A stretch of DNA of 64,000 nt from Actinophytocola sp963729115 (GTDB lineage: Bacteria; Actinomycetota; Actinomycetes; Mycobacteriales; Pseudonocardiaceae), in the NCBI GenBank assembly GCA_963729115.1, contig CAVSMR010000004.1:1-64000 (forward strand), read 5' to 3'. This document shows positions 1 through 12,388 of this stretch, one piece after another. Each line of letters starts with the position of its first letter. Positions within the stretch are counted from its first letter, which is position 1. The notes under the pieces are model-generated. The model was not told the DNA's origin, did not search any database, and saw only the letters and a list, made by a program, of their open reading frames with translations. The translations under genes were made by a program, and so were the position numbers.

Positions 1-75
1 GCCCGACCTCGTGATACGGGGCGGAACGCACCACAGACCTAAGCAGTAAGCAGTACACCAGGAGAAAGCCGGTCC

Positions 76-450
76 ATGCCCACGATCCAGCAGCTGGTCC
101 GTAAGGGCCGCCAGGACAAGGTCGCCAAGCAGAAGACTGCGGCCCTCAAGGGGAGCCCGCAGCGGCGTGGCGTGTGCACCCGCGTGTACACCACCACCCC
201 GAAGAAGCCGAACTCCGCTCTCCGCAAGGTCGCTCGCGTCAAGCTGACCAGCGGCATCGAGGTCACGGCCTACATCCCGGGTGAGGGCCACAACCTGCAG
301 GAGCACTCGATGGTCCTGGTGCGCGGCGGCCGGGTGAAGGACCTGCCCGGTGTGCGCTACAAGATCATCCGCGGCTCGCTGGACACCCAGGGCGTGAAGA
401 ACCGCAAGCAGGCTCGCAGCCGCTACGGCGCGAAGAAGGAGAAGAGCTGA
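76..450 (+). CDS. rpsL: 30S ribosomal protein S12
   Basis: Component of the decoding centre of the 30S subunit. The 124-residue product has the full S12 length and the loop TTTPKKPNSALRKVA. Lys43 and Lys88, the classical streptomycin-resistance positions, are both lysine, so the sequence looks like the drug-sensitive form. A GGAGAAAG ribosome binding site lies 8 bases before the ATG. The stop codon overlaps the rpsG start (TGATG), so the two genes are probably translationally coupled. First gene of the str operon; the promoter probably lies outside the window. Confidence 0.98.
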   Translation: MPTIQQLVRKGRQDKVAKQKTAALKGSPQRRGVCTRVYTTTPKKPNSALRKVARVKLTSGIEVTAYIPGEGHNLQEHSMVLVRGGRVKDLPGVRYKIIRGSLDTQGVKNRKQARSRYGAKKEKS

Positions 451-920
451 TGCCCCGCAAGGGACCTGCCGCCAAGCGGCCGCTGATCTCCGACCCGGTC
501 TACAGCTCCCCGCTGGTCACCCAGCTGGTGAACAAGGTGCTGCGGGACGGAAAGCGCTCTGTCGCCGAGAAGATCGTGTACCAGGCGCTCGAGGGCGCCC
601 GCGAGAAGACCGGCACCGACCCGGTGGTCACGCTCAAGCGTGCGCTGGACAACGTGAAGCCCACCATCGAGGTGAAGAGCCGCCGCGTCGGTGGCGCCAC
701 CTACCAGGTGCCGATCGAGGTCAAGCCGGGCCGGTCCACCACGCTGGCGCTGCGCTGGCTGGTCACCTTCTCCCGGGCTCGCCGCGAGAAGACCATGACC
801 GAGCGGCTGATGAACGAGCTGCTCGACGCGAGCAACGGCCTCGGGGCGAGCGTGAAGCGCCGCGAGGACACGCACAAGATGGCGGAGTCGAACAAGGCGT
901 TCGCTCACTACCGCTGGTGA
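450..920 (+). CDS. rpsG: 30S ribosomal protein S7
   Basis: Primary assembly protein of the 30S head. The product is 156 residues, the usual bacterial length, starting MPRKGPAAKR and ending HYRW. It overlaps rpsL by one base at TGATG and is followed after 62 bases by fusA. Order rpsL-rpsG-fusA-tuf is the standard str operon. No defect is visible. Confidence 0.98.
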   Translation: MPRKGPAAKRPLISDPVYSSPLVTQLVNKVLRDGKRSVAEKIVYQALEGAREKTGTDPVVTLKRALDNVKPTIEVKSRRVGGATYQVPIEVKPGRSTTLALRWLVTFSRARREKTMTERLMNELLDASNGLGASVKRREDTHKMAESNKAFAHYRW

Positions 921-982
921 ACGGCTGGCGGCCAAACAGGCTCCGGCCGCACACGCGCTGATTGAGACAGGGGAAGAGACCC

Positions 983-3087
<2,105 letters not shown>

Positions 3088-3205
3088 CTGCATCCGGTGC
3101 GGCCTGAAGTGGGAGCGCCCTCTATGGTTCCGCACAACTGAACCCCATTAGCTGTCGTCCCAAACGAAGACGGCGGAGAAATACAAGTCCAGGAGGACGA
3201 GAGAA

Positions 3206-4399
<1,194 letters not shown>

Positions 4400-4406
4400 T
4401 TCCCGT

Positions 4407-4442
4407 CCGGGGCCCCAGGTACCACCTGGGGCCCCGGTTCTG
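4407..4442 (+). terminator. Rho-independent-type terminator after tuf
   Basis: A perfect 14-bp stem (4407-4420 with 4424-4437) closes a 3-base loop, followed by TTCTGGGT. It starts 8 bases after the tuf stop. The T-tract is poor, as is common in actinobacteria. Confidence 0.8.
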
Positions 4443-4467
4443 GGTGCCACGCAGGCGTGTGGCATCC

Positions 4468-4504
4468 TTGACAGGTTGCTCGTCGTGGGCAGTCGTTTGA
4501 CTGC
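4468..4504 (+). promoter_or_regulatory. Possible S10-operon promoter and leader hairpin
   Basis: A consensus -35 hexamer TTGACA lies at 4468-4473, but no convincing -10 follows at 17 bases (AGTCGT). A perfect 6-bp hairpin (GCAGTC, loop GTTT, GACTGC) occupies 4489-4504. The 256-base gap between tuf and rpsJ holds the tuf terminator and this region, then an untranslated leader. The promoter call is weak; the hairpin is seen directly. Confidence 0.3.
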
Positions 4505-4655
4505 GCGCGTACGGGCGGGTCCGTTCCGGCGGGCCATCATGACCACTCCCGAAGGACACGAGTCCAAGGGGCCGGTCTGTGCGAAGGGCGCGACACACCC
4601 GACCGCGTGGACCGGAGCGGCACAAGAGTCTTAACGATAAGGACGGCAAGCCACC

Positions 4656-4961
4656 ATGGCGGGACAGAAGATCCGCATCCGGCTCAAGGCCTACGACCAC
4701 GAGGCGATCGACGCGTCCGCGCGCAAGATCGTGGAGACGGTTACCCGCACGGGCGCTCGGGTCGTCGGGCCGGTGCCGCTGCCCACCGAGAAGAACGTGT
4801 ACTGCGTCATCCGCTCGCCGCACAAGTACAAGGACTCGCGCGAGCACTTCGAGATGCGCACGCACAAGCGTCTGATCGACATCCTCGACCCGACGCCGAA
4901 GACGGTCGACGCCTCGATGCGCATCGATCTCCCGGCCAGCGTCGACGTCAACATCCAGTGA
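4656..4961 (+). CDS. rpsJ: 30S ribosomal protein S10
   Basis: 30S head protein, also the NusE transcription factor partner of NusB. The product is 101 residues (MAGQKIRIRLKAYDHEAI to DVNIQ), the normal length. ATG at 4656 is preceded by AAGGACGGCAAG. First gene of the S10 operon; rplC follows after 13 bases. Confidence 0.98.
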   Translation: MAGQKIRIRLKAYDHEAIDASARKIVETVTRTGARVVGPVPLPTEKNVYCVIRSPHKYKDSREHFEMRTHKRLIDILDPTPKTVDASMRIDLPASVDVNIQ

Positions 4962-4974
4962 GGCCTGAGTACCA

Positions 4975-5632
4975 ATGTCTGACCGGCAGATGAAAGGGAT
5001 CCTGGGCACGAAGCTCGGGATGACCCAGGTCTTCGACGAGAACAACCGGATCGTCCCGGTGACCGTCGTGAAGGCCGGCCCGAACGTGGTCACCCAGATC
5101 CGTACCCAGGACACCGACGGCTACGTCGCGGTGCAGCTGGCGTTCGGCGCCATCGACCCGCGCAAGGTGAACAAGCCGCGCACCGGGCCACTTCGAGAAG
5201 GCCGGCGTGACCCCGCGCCGCTACCTCGCCGAGCTCCGCACGACCGACGCCGACAGCTACGAGCTGGGCCAGGAGATCACCGCTGAGGTGTTCGAGGCCG
5301 GCACCGTGGTCGACGCGACCGGCACGAGCAAGGGCAAGGGCACCGCGGGTGTCATGAAGCGCCACGGCTTCAAGGGCCTCGGCGCCTCGCCACGGCACGC
5401 AGCGCAAGCACCGCTCGCCCGGCTCGATCGGTGGCTGCGCCACCCCGGGTCGCGTGTTCAAGGGCCTGCGCATGGCGGGCCGCATGGGCCACGTCCGGGT
5501 CACCACCCAGAACCTCACCGTCCACCAGCGTGGACGCCGAGGACGGGTCTGATCCTGGTCAAGGGCGCGGTGCCCGGCCCCAAGGGCGGCGTGGTGTTCC
5601 TCAAGACCGCCGCGAAGGGTGATGCGCAGTGA
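4975..5632 (+). CDS. rplC: 50S ribosomal protein L3 (frame disrupted)
   Basis: Early-assembly 50S protein near the peptidyl transferase centre. The N terminus MSDRQMKGILGTKLGMTQVF is typical. By hand alignment there are four single-base insertions, near 5188, 5387, 5525 and 5545. Removing them gives the continuous segments RTGHFEKAGV, GASHGTQRKH and NLTVHRVDAEDGLIL. The last 30 residues (GPKGGVVFLKTAAKG) are normal. Its TGA overlaps the rplD GTG. I consider the gene functional and the sequence faulty. Confidence 0.92.
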
Positions 5633-6530
5633 CCAGCGTTGAGGTGAAGACCCCGGCCGGCAAGACCGACGGCAAGGTCGAGCTGCCCGCCGAGATCTTC
5701 GACGTGCAGGCCAACATCGCGCTGATGCACCAGGTCGTCGTCGCCCAGCAGGCCGCGGCGCGCCAGGGCACGCACTCCACCAAGACCCGCGGCGACGTCC
5801 GCGGCGGTGGCAAGAAGCCGTACCGGCAGAAGGGCACCGGCCGCGCCCGTCAGGGCTCGACCCGCGCGCCGCAGTTCGCCGGCGGTGGCGTCGTGCACGG
5901 CCCCCAGCCGCGCGACTACGCGCAGCGGACCCCGAAGAAGATGAAGGCCGCCGCCCTGCGTGGCGCCCTCTCCGACCGGGCCCGCGCCGGCCAGGTGCAC
6001 GTGGTGAGCGGCCTGGTCGACGGCGACACGCCGTCCACCAAGGACCGCCCGCAAGGTGCTCGAGGCGGTCAGCGAGGCGCGTCCACGTGCTGGTCGTGCT
6101 GACCCGCGACGACGAGATCAGCTGGCGCTCGGTGCGCAACCTGCCGAACGTGCACGTGATCGCGCGCCGACCAGCTGAACACCTACGACGTGCTGGTCAA
6201 CGACGACGTGGTGTTCACCAAGGCCGCGTCGACGCGTTCCTCGCCGGCCCCGCCAAGGCCGTCAAGGCGAGTGCCCGCGGCAGCGAGGTCAGTGCCGATG
6301 GCGCCGCTGGTGACGCGCCGTACGGCGCCGGCAGCCACGGCGCGCTCGCGGACGGCGCCGAGCCCGCGGGCTTCCCGGTGAAGGGCAACGAGAGCTCGAA
6401 GCTGTACCACCTGCCGGGCACCTCGTTCTACAACCGCACGGAGGCCGAGGTCTGGTTCGCCAGCGCCGAGGACGCCGAGAAGGCCGGCTTCCAGCTGCCG
6501 CCGTCGCAGCGGAAGGAGGACGACAAGTGA
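5629..6530 (+). CDS. rplD: 50S ribosomal protein L4 with C-terminal KGN...YH.P extension (frame disrupted)
   Basis: Core 50S protein lining the exit tunnel. GTG at 5629 overlaps the rplC stop. Insertions near 6045, 6091 and 6170 and one deletion near 6229 break the frame; the parts VLTRDDEISWRSVRNLP, YDVLVNDDVVFTKAA and DAFLAGPAKAVKA are canonical L4. Unusually, about 85 extra residues follow the L4 core, including a module with the motifs FPVKGN, KLYHLPG, EAEVWF and EDAEKAGF. Nearly the same module ends L17 (26683-26887). The module resembles a small domain that recurs in other actinobacterial proteins; its role on a ribosomal protein is unknown to me. Confidence 0.9.
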
Positions 6531-6824
6531 TCCCCGACCACCGCGACGTGCTGCTCGCGCCGGTGATCTCCGAGAAGTCCTACGGGCTGCTCGAGGAGAA
6601 CAAGTACACGTTCGTCGTCGCACCGCACGCCAACAAGACCCAGATCAAGATCGCGGTCGAGAAGGTGTTCGGCGTGAAGGTCGTCAGCGTGAACACGCTG
6701 AACCGGCAACGGCAAGCGCAAGCGCACCCGCACCGGGTACGGCAAGCGCAAGGACACCAAGCGAGCGATCGTGACGCTCTCCGCGGAGAGCAAGCCGATC
6801 GAGATCTTCGGCGGCCCGGCCTGA
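6527..6824 (+). CDS. rplW: 50S ribosomal protein L23 (frame disrupted)
   Basis: Tunnel-exit protein that contacts trigger factor and SRP. The GTG start overlaps the rplD stop (GTGA). The N-terminal 60 residues (DHRDVLLAPVISEKSYGLLE) are L23. One extra G near 6705 shifts the frame within the NRNGKRKRT loop. After correction the protein ends SKPIEIFGGPA at a TGA at 6822-6824, about 98 residues in all, the normal size. Confidence 0.92.
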
Positions 6825-6858
6825 GCCGGCGAGTAGAGACCCAAGGGACTGCGTAGAG

Positions 6859-7697
6859 ATGGGCATTCGCAAGTACAAGCCGACGACGCCGGGGCGTCGT
6901 GGCTCGAGCGTCTCCGACTTCGCCGAGATCACCCGATCGACGCCGGAGAAGTCGCTGATCCGCCCGCTGCACGGGCAAGGGCGGCCGCAACGTGCACGGC
7001 AAGATCACCACCCGGCACAAGGGTGGCGGGCACAAGCGGGCGTACCGGCTGATCGACTTCCGCCGGCACGACAAGGACGGCGTGCCGGCCAAGGTCGCGC
7101 ACATCGAGTACGACCCCAACCGGACCGCGCGCATCGCGCTGCTGCACTACGCGGACGGCGAGAAGCGCTACATCATCGCGCCGGAGAAGCTGCGGCAGGG
7201 TGACCGGATCGAGAACGGGCCGAGCGCGGACATCAAGCCGGGCAACGCCCTGCCGATGCGCAACATCCCGGTCGGCACCGTGATCCACGCGATCGAGCTG
7301 CGGCCCGGTGGCGGGGCGAAGATCGCCCGCTCCGCCGGCGCGAAGGTGCAGCTGGTCGCCAAGGAGGGCCGCCTACGCGCAGCTGCGCATGCCCTCCGGC
7401 GAGATCCGCAACGTGGACGTGCGCTGCCGCGCGACGGTCGGCGAGGTCGGCAACTCCGAGCACGCCAACATCAACTGGGGCAAGGCCGGCCGCATGCGGT
7501 GGAAGGGCAAGCGCCCGACCGTCCGCGGTGTCGCGATGAACCCGGTCGACCACCCGCACGGTGGTGGTGAGGGCAAGACCTCCGGTGGTCGCCACCCGGT
7601 GAACCCGGCCGGCAAGCCGGAGGGCCGCACCCGCCACAAGGGCAAGCCGAGCGACCGGATGATCGTCCGTCGTCGCCGGACCGGCAAGAAGCGCTAA
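6859..7697 (+). CDS. rplB: 50S ribosomal protein L2 (frame disrupted)
   Basis: Largest protein of the 50S core, required for subunit association and peptidyl transfer. It starts MGIRKYKPTTPGRRGSSVSD. Single-base insertions near 6973 (LHGKGGRN) and 7372 (KEGRYAQLRMP) split it into three frames. The conserved C-terminal motif NPVDHPHGGGEGK, with the functionally important histidine, is intact, and the protein ends RRRRTGKKR. Corrected length is about 278 residues, as expected. Confidence 0.93.
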
Positions 7698-7716
7698 GAG
7701 CAGGAGGGAGTGACAG

Positions 7717-7998
7717 ATGCCTAGGAGTTTGAAGAAGGGCCCGTTCGTCGACGACCACCTGCTCAAGAAGGTGGACGCGCTCAACGAGTCCGGCAAGAAG
7801 ACGGTGATCAAGACCTGGTCCCGCCGGTCGACGATCATCCCGGACATGCTGGGCCACACGATCGCGGTGCACGACGGCCGCAAGCACGTGCCGGTCTTCG
7901 TCTCGGAGTCGATGGTCGGGCACAAGCTGGGCGAGTTCGCCCCCACCCGCACCTTCAAGGGCCACGTGAAGGACGACCGCAAGGCGCGCAGGCGCTAG
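7717..7998 (+). CDS. rpsS: 30S ribosomal protein S19
   Basis: 30S head protein that pairs with S13. The product is 93 residues (MPRSLKKGPFVDDHLLKKVD to KDDRKARRR), full length and without defects. AGGAGGGAGTGAC precedes the ATG. Confidence 0.98.
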   Translation: MPRSLKKGPFVDDHLLKKVDALNESGKKTVIKTWSRRSTIIPDMLGHTIAVHDGRKHVPVFVSESMVGHKLGEFAPTRTFKGHVKDDRKARRR

Positions 7999-8015
7999 AG
8001 ATAGGGGAGTAAGCG

Positions 8016-8454
8016 ATGAATGCCGTAATGACGCCACCGCGCAGGAAGAGCTCCCGCGCGCCTTTGCTCGGGCTCGCTACGTCCGCGCCACGCCGATGAA
8101 GGTGCGCCGCGTTGTCGAGCTCATCAAGGGCCGCAGCGCCGAGGACGCGCTCGCCGTGCTCCGGTTCGCGCCGCAGGCGGCGACCGAGCCGGTGGCGAAG
8201 GTGCTCGCGAGCGCCGTGGCCAACGCCGAGAACAACCTCGACCTCGACCCGGAGACCCTCTGGGTCAGCCAGGCGTACGTGGACGAGGGCCCGACCCTGA
8301 AGCGGTTCCGGCCGCGGGCACAGGGTCGTGCGTACCGGATCCGCAAGCGGACCAGCCACATCACCGTCGAGGTGGAGTCGCGGCCGAAGCCGGAGCCGGT
8401 GAAGAAGGCGGCCGCCAAGAGCCGTAAGTCCAGTGCGAAGAGGAGTGCCAGCTA

Positions 8455-8455
<1 letters not shown>
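8016..8455 (+). CDS. rplV: 50S ribosomal protein L22 (start in a different frame)
   Basis: 50S protein reaching into the exit tunnel. The ATG at 8016, behind AGGGGAGT, begins MNAV. One base seems to be missing near 8028-8031, because DATAQEELPRAFARARYVRA continues in another frame from there. The rest (TPMKVRRVVELIKGRSAEDA) is canonical L22 and ends with a Lys/Ala/Ser-rich tail. The stop shares one base with the rpsC GTG (TAGTG). Confidence 0.92.
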
Positions 8456-9330
<875 letters not shown>

Positions 9331-9333
9331 GCA

Positions 9334-9753
9334 GTGCTCATCCCACGCAAGGTCAGGCACCGCAAGCAGCACCACCCCAAGCGGGGCGGCGCTGCCAAGG
9401 GCGGCACCAAAGTCACCTTCGGTGAGTTCGGTATCCAGGCGCTCCAGCCGGCCTACGTGACCAACCGGCAGATCGAGTCCGCTCGTATCGCCATCAACCG
9501 GCACATCCGTCGTGGCGGCAAGGTGTGGATCAACATCTTCCCGGACCGGCCGCTGACGAAGAAGCCCGCCGAGACCCGCATGGGTTCCGGAAAGGGCTCG
9601 CCGGAGTACTGGATCGCGAACGTCAAGCCGGGTCGGGTCATGTTCGAGCTGAGCTTCCCCAACGAGACGGTCGCTCGCGAGGCACTCACGAGGGCGATTC
9701 ACAAGCTCCCGATGAAGTGCCGCATCGTCACGCGTGAGGGTGGTGACTTCTGA
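9334..9753 (+). CDS. rplP: 50S ribosomal protein L16
   Basis: 50S protein contacting the A-site tRNA. The product is 139 residues starting MLIPRKVRHRKQHHPKR from GTG, three bases after the rpsC stop. The TGA overlaps the rpmC ATG (TGATG). Intact. Confidence 0.98.
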   Translation: MLIPRKVRHRKQHHPKRGGAAKGGTKVTFGEFGIQALQPAYVTNRQIESARIAINRHIRRGGKVWINIFPDRPLTKKPAETRMGSGKGSPEYWIANVKPGRVMFELSFPNETVAREALTRAIHKLPMKCRIVTREGGDF

Positions 9754-10001
9754 TGGCCGCTGGTACCACGGCGTCCGAGATGCGCGAGCTGAACGACGAG
9801 GAGCTCGTCCTGCGCCTGCGTGAGTCGAAGGAAGAGCTGTTCAACCTTCGGTTCCAGATGGCGACCGGGCAGATGGACAACAACCGCCGGCTCCGCACGG
9901 TCCGGCACGAGATCGCCCGGATCTACACGGTGATGCGAGAGCGCGAGCTGGGCCTCTCGGTTTCCCCGGACGAGGGTTCCAGTGATGAGGGTGCCGCATG
10001 A
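9753..10001 (+). CDS. rpmC: 50S ribosomal protein L29
   Basis: Tunnel-exit protein that helps form the trigger-factor site. The product is 82 residues; LRFQMATGQMDNNRRL is the L29 signature region, with an acidic tail DEGSSDEGAA. Its stop overlaps the ATG of a 27-codon ORF at 9998 (ATGA). Confidence 0.97.
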   Translation: MAAGTTASEMRELNDEELVLRLRESKEELFNLRFQMATGQMDNNRRLRTVRHEIARIYTVMRERELGLSVSPDEGSSDEGAA

Positions 10002-10081
10002 GCCGACAGATTGACGCGACTACTTTGCTTCGTGCGAATGCGCTGCACGCCGAGCGGAGCGAGGCAGGTGTTACAGCATGA
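9998..10081 (+). CDS. Bridging mini-ORF between rpmC and rpsQ (27 codons)
   Basis: A 27-residue ORF fills the gap between rpmC and rpsQ exactly. Its ATG overlaps the rpmC stop (ATGA at 9998) and its TGA overlaps the rpsQ start (ATGA at 10078). The peptide begins MSRQIDATTLLRANA and has no recognisable domain. It could serve to keep ribosomes moving across the gap (coupling) rather than to make a product. Expression is not shown. Confidence 0.4.
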   Translation: MSRQIDATTLLRANALHAERSEAGVTA

Positions 10082-10362
10082 GTGAGACTGAGACTGACAA
10101 GGCACAGCAGGCGCGCAACCGGCGCAAGGTTCGCGAGGGCTTGGTCGTGTCCGACAAGATGGACAAGACGATCGTGGTCGCCCTCGAGGATCGCAAGAAG
10201 CACCGGCGTTACAGCAAGGTGCTGCGGTCCACCACGAAGGTGAAGGCGCACGACGAGGAGAACACCGCCGGCCCCGGCGACCGCGTGCTGCTGATGGAGA
10301 CCCGCCCGCTGTCGGCGACCAAGCGCTGGCGGCTCGTGGAGATCTTGGAGAAGGCAAAGTGA
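10078..10362 (+). CDS. rpsQ: 30S ribosomal protein S17
   Basis: Primary binding protein of the 30S body. The product is 94 residues; KVREGLVVSDKMDKTIVVAL and RPLSATKRWRLVEI are typical S17 segments. The stop overlaps the rplN GTG. Confidence 0.98.
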   Translation: MSETETDKAQQARNRRKVREGLVVSDKMDKTIVVALEDRKKHRRYSKVLRSTTKVKAHDEENTAGPGDRVLLMETRPLSATKRWRLVEILEKAK

Positions 10363-10727
10363 TCCAGCAGGAGTCGCGACTTCGCGTCGCCGACAACACG
10401 GGTGCGAAGGAGATCCTCTGCATCCGGGTGCTCGGCGGCTCGGGTCGGCGCTACGCGGGAATCGGCGACATCATCGTCGCCACGGTCAAGGACGCGATGC
10501 CCGGCGCCGGCGTGAAGAAGGGTGACGTCGTCAAGGCGGTCATCGTTCGCACGTCCAAGGAGCGTCGTCGCCCGGATGGCTCGTACATCCGGTTCGACGA
10601 GAACGCCGCCGTGCTGATCAAGCCGGACAACGAGCCGCGCGGGACGCGCATCTTCGGACCGGTCGGTCGCGAGCTGCGCGACAAGAAGTTCATGAAGATC
10701 ATCTCGCTGGCTCCGGAGGTGCTCTGA
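10359..10727 (+). CDS. rplN: 50S ribosomal protein L14
   Basis: 50S protein at the subunit interface. The product is 122 residues from GTG (MIQQESRLRVADNTGAKEIL) to SLAPEVL, the standard length. It is translationally coupled to rpsQ by GTGA. Confidence 0.98.
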   Translation: MIQQESRLRVADNTGAKEILCIRVLGGSGRRYAGIGDIIVATVKDAMPGAGVKKGDVVKAVIVRTSKERRRPDGSYIRFDENAAVLIKPDNEPRGTRIFGPVGRELRDKKFMKIISLAPEVL

Positions 10728-10730
10728 CTC

Positions 10731-10796
10731 ATGAACAAGCACAGTGATCAATTGATCTTCGTTGTGCCGACGAGCGTCAGCGAGGAGGGGCGATGA
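10731..10796 (+). CDS. Bridging mini-ORF between rplN and rplX (21 codons)
   Basis: The ATG lies three bases after the rplN stop and the TGA overlaps the rplX start (ATGA at 10793). The peptide begins MNKHSDQLIFVVPTSVSE. An AGGAGGGG ribosome binding site for rplX lies inside its 3-prime end. It contains the 12-bp palindrome at 10746-10757. Probably a coupling device if translated; no function can be read from it. Confidence 0.35.
   Translation: MNKHSDQLIFVVPTSVSEEGR
10746..10757. repeat. 12-bp perfect palindrome inside the spc operon
   Basis: GATCAATTGATC is a perfect, unusually AT-rich palindrome. It is nested in a longer inverted arrangement (GCACA at 10739, TGTGC around 10772) in an otherwise GC-rich operon. 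It could be an RNA hairpin or a protein site; no evidence favours either. Confidence 0.5.
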
Positions 10797-11107
10797 AGAT
10801 CAAGAAGGGCGACACGGTCGTCGTCATCGCCGGCAAGGACAAGGGCGCGAAGGGCAAGGTCATCCAGGCCTACCCGACGCGGAACAAGGTCCTCGTCGAG
10901 GGTGTGAACCGGATCAAGAAGCACACGCGGATCACTCAGACCCAGCGTGGCGCGCAGTCCGGCGGGATCGTCACCCAGGAGGCGGCGATCGACGTGAGCA
11001 ACGTGATGATCGTCGGCGACGACGGCAAGCCGACCCGCGTCGGCTACCAGGTCAACGACGACGGTCGCAAGGTCAGGATCTCGCGCCGGACCGGGAAGGA
11101 GATCTGA
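10793..11107 (+). CDS. rplX: 50S ribosomal protein L24
   Basis: 50S assembly initiator with a KOW domain (KGDTVVVIAGKDKGAKGKV). The product is 104 residues. Its ATG follows AGGAGGGGCG. The stop overlaps the rplE start (TGATG). Confidence 0.98.
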   Translation: MKIKKGDTVVVIAGKDKGAKGKVIQAYPTRNKVLVEGVNRIKKHTRITQTQRGAQSGGIVTQEAAIDVSNVMIVGDDGKPTRVGYQVNDDGRKVRISRRTGKEI

Positions 11108-11703
11108 TGACCACTGAGACGACTCTCGACCCCGCAAGCGGGTCTTCGGGAGAGAAGCTCGCCCCTCGGCTCAAGACCCGGTACCGCGAGGAGATCGTGG
11201 CCGGCCTGCGCGAGGAGTTCTCCTACGAGAACGCCATGCAGGTCCCCCGCGTCGTCAAGGTCGTGGTCAACATGGGCGTCGGCGACGCGGCGCGGGACGG
11301 CAAGCTCATCGAGGGTGCCCTCCGCGACCTGTCGCTGATCACCGGCCAGAAGCCGCAGGTGCGCAAGGCGACCAAGTCCATCGCGCAGTTCAAGCTGCGT
11401 GAGGGCATGCCGATCGGCGCGAAGTCGACCCTGCGCAACGACCGCATGTGGGAGTTCCTCGACCGGCTGCTGACGATCGCGCTGCCGCGTATCCGGGACT
11501 TCCGTGGCCTTTCGCCGAAGCAGTTCGACGGCAACGGCAACTACACGTTCGGTCTCAACGAGCAGTCGATGTTCCACGAGATCAACCCGGATGCCATCGA
11601 CCGCCCGCGGGGGATGGACATCACCATCGTCACCACCGCGATCAACGACGTGGAGGGGCGGGCGCTGCTGCGGCGTCTGGGCTTCCCGTTCAGGGAGAAC
11701 TGA
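11107..11703 (+). CDS. rplE: 50S ribosomal protein L5
   Basis: 5S-rRNA-binding protein of the central protuberance. The product is 198 residues with a short variable N-terminal extension (MTTETTLDPASGSSG) before the conserved LKTRYREEIV. The motifs NMGVGDA, LREGMPIGAK and MDITIVTTA are standard. Confidence 0.98.
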   Translation: MTTETTLDPASGSSGEKLAPRLKTRYREEIVAGLREEFSYENAMQVPRVVKVVVNMGVGDAARDGKLIEGALRDLSLITGQKPQVRKATKSIAQFKLREGMPIGAKSTLRNDRMWEFLDRLLTIALPRIRDFRGLSPKQFDGNGNYTFGLNEQSMFHEINPDAIDRPRGMDITIVTTAINDVEGRALLRRLGFPFREN

Positions 11704-11707
11704 GTCA

Positions 11708-11893
11708 ATGGCCAAGAAAGCTCTGGTCCACAAGGCTGCGCAGAAGCCGAAGTTCAAGGTTCGCGGCTACACCCGCTGCCAGCGCTGCGGCCGGCCGCGC
11801 GCGGTGTTCCGCAAGTTCGGTCTCTGCCGCATCTGCCTGCGGGAGATGGCCCACCGCGGCGAACTGCCCGGCGTCTCCAAGTCCAGCTGGTAA
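11708..11893 (+). CDS. rpsN: 30S ribosomal protein S14, zinc type (S14Z)
   Basis: 30S head protein. The 61-residue short form has zinc ligands Cys24, Cys27, Cys40 and Cys43 (CQRC and CRIC). This is the zinc-dependent C+ paralogue normally encoded between rplE and rpsH. A zinc-free copy may exist elsewhere in the genome, as in other actinobacteria, but not in this window. Confidence 0.97.
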   Translation: MAKKALVHKAAQKPKFKVRGYTRCQRCGRPRAVFRKFGLCRICLREMAHRGELPGVSKSSW

Positions 11894-11936
11894 TCCACCA
11901 GGAAGATCCCGCCACAGGCCCGCTCTGCTGAAGGGC

Positions 11937-11975
11937 ATGGGAACCATGGCGAGAAAGGTTGACAGGTCACCATGA
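11937..11975 (+). CDS. Bridging mini-ORF before rpsH (12 codons)
   Basis: ATG at 11937 stands close behind CTGAAGGG and encodes MGTMARKVDRSP. The stop overlaps the rpsH ATG (ATGA at 11972). It has the same layout as the mini-ORFs before rpsQ, rplX and rpsE. Too short to judge coding by composition. Confidence 0.3.
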   Translation: MGTMARKVDRSP

Positions 11976-12370
11976 CGATGACCGACCCGATCGCAGACTT
12001 CTTGACCCGTCTGCGTAACGCCAACTCGGCGTACCACGACGAGGTCGTGCTGCCCCACTCGAAGTTGAAGGCCAACATCGCGGAGATCCTCAAGCGCGAG
12101 GGCTACATCGCGGGCTACCGCGACGAGGACGGCGAGAAGGGCAAGAACCTCGTCGTCGAGCTCAAGTACGGCCCGAACCGGGAGCGCAGCATCGCTGGTC
12201 TCCGCCGGGTGTCCAAGCCCGGCCTTCGGGTGTACGCGAAGTCGACCGGTTTGCCCAAGGTGCTCGGTGGCCTCGGCGTGGCGATCATCTCCACGTCCGC
12301 TGGTCTGCTGACGGACCGGCAGGCAGGCAAGCAGCGGATGGGCGGGGAAGTCCTCGCCTACGTCTGGTAG
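11972..12370 (+). CDS. rpsH: 30S ribosomal protein S8
   Basis: 30S protein binding 16S helix 21, in many bacteria the autoregulator of the spc operon. The product is 132 residues (MTMTDPIADFLTRLRNANSA to GGEVLAYVW), complete. The C-terminal STSAGLLTDRQA region is typical. Confidence 0.98.
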   Translation: MTMTDPIADFLTRLRNANSAYHDEVVLPHSKLKANIAEILKREGYIAGYRDEDGEKGKNLVVELKYGPNRERSIAGLRRVSKPGLRVYAKSTGLPKVLGGLGVAIISTSAGLLTDRQAGKQRMGGEVLAYVW

Positions 12371-12388
12371 CGGGAAAGGGAGTAGTAG

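Noticed and set aside
917..961. 14-codon ORF overlapping the rpsG stop
   Set aside because: It ends 22 bases before fusA, which has its own strong ribosome binding site, so it does not bridge the gap like the others.
4539..4634. 31-codon ORF (MTTPEGHESKGPV...) in the leader before rpsJ
   Set aside because: No ribosome binding site, no overlap with the rpsJ start and no repeat elsewhere. Kept only as untranslated leader.
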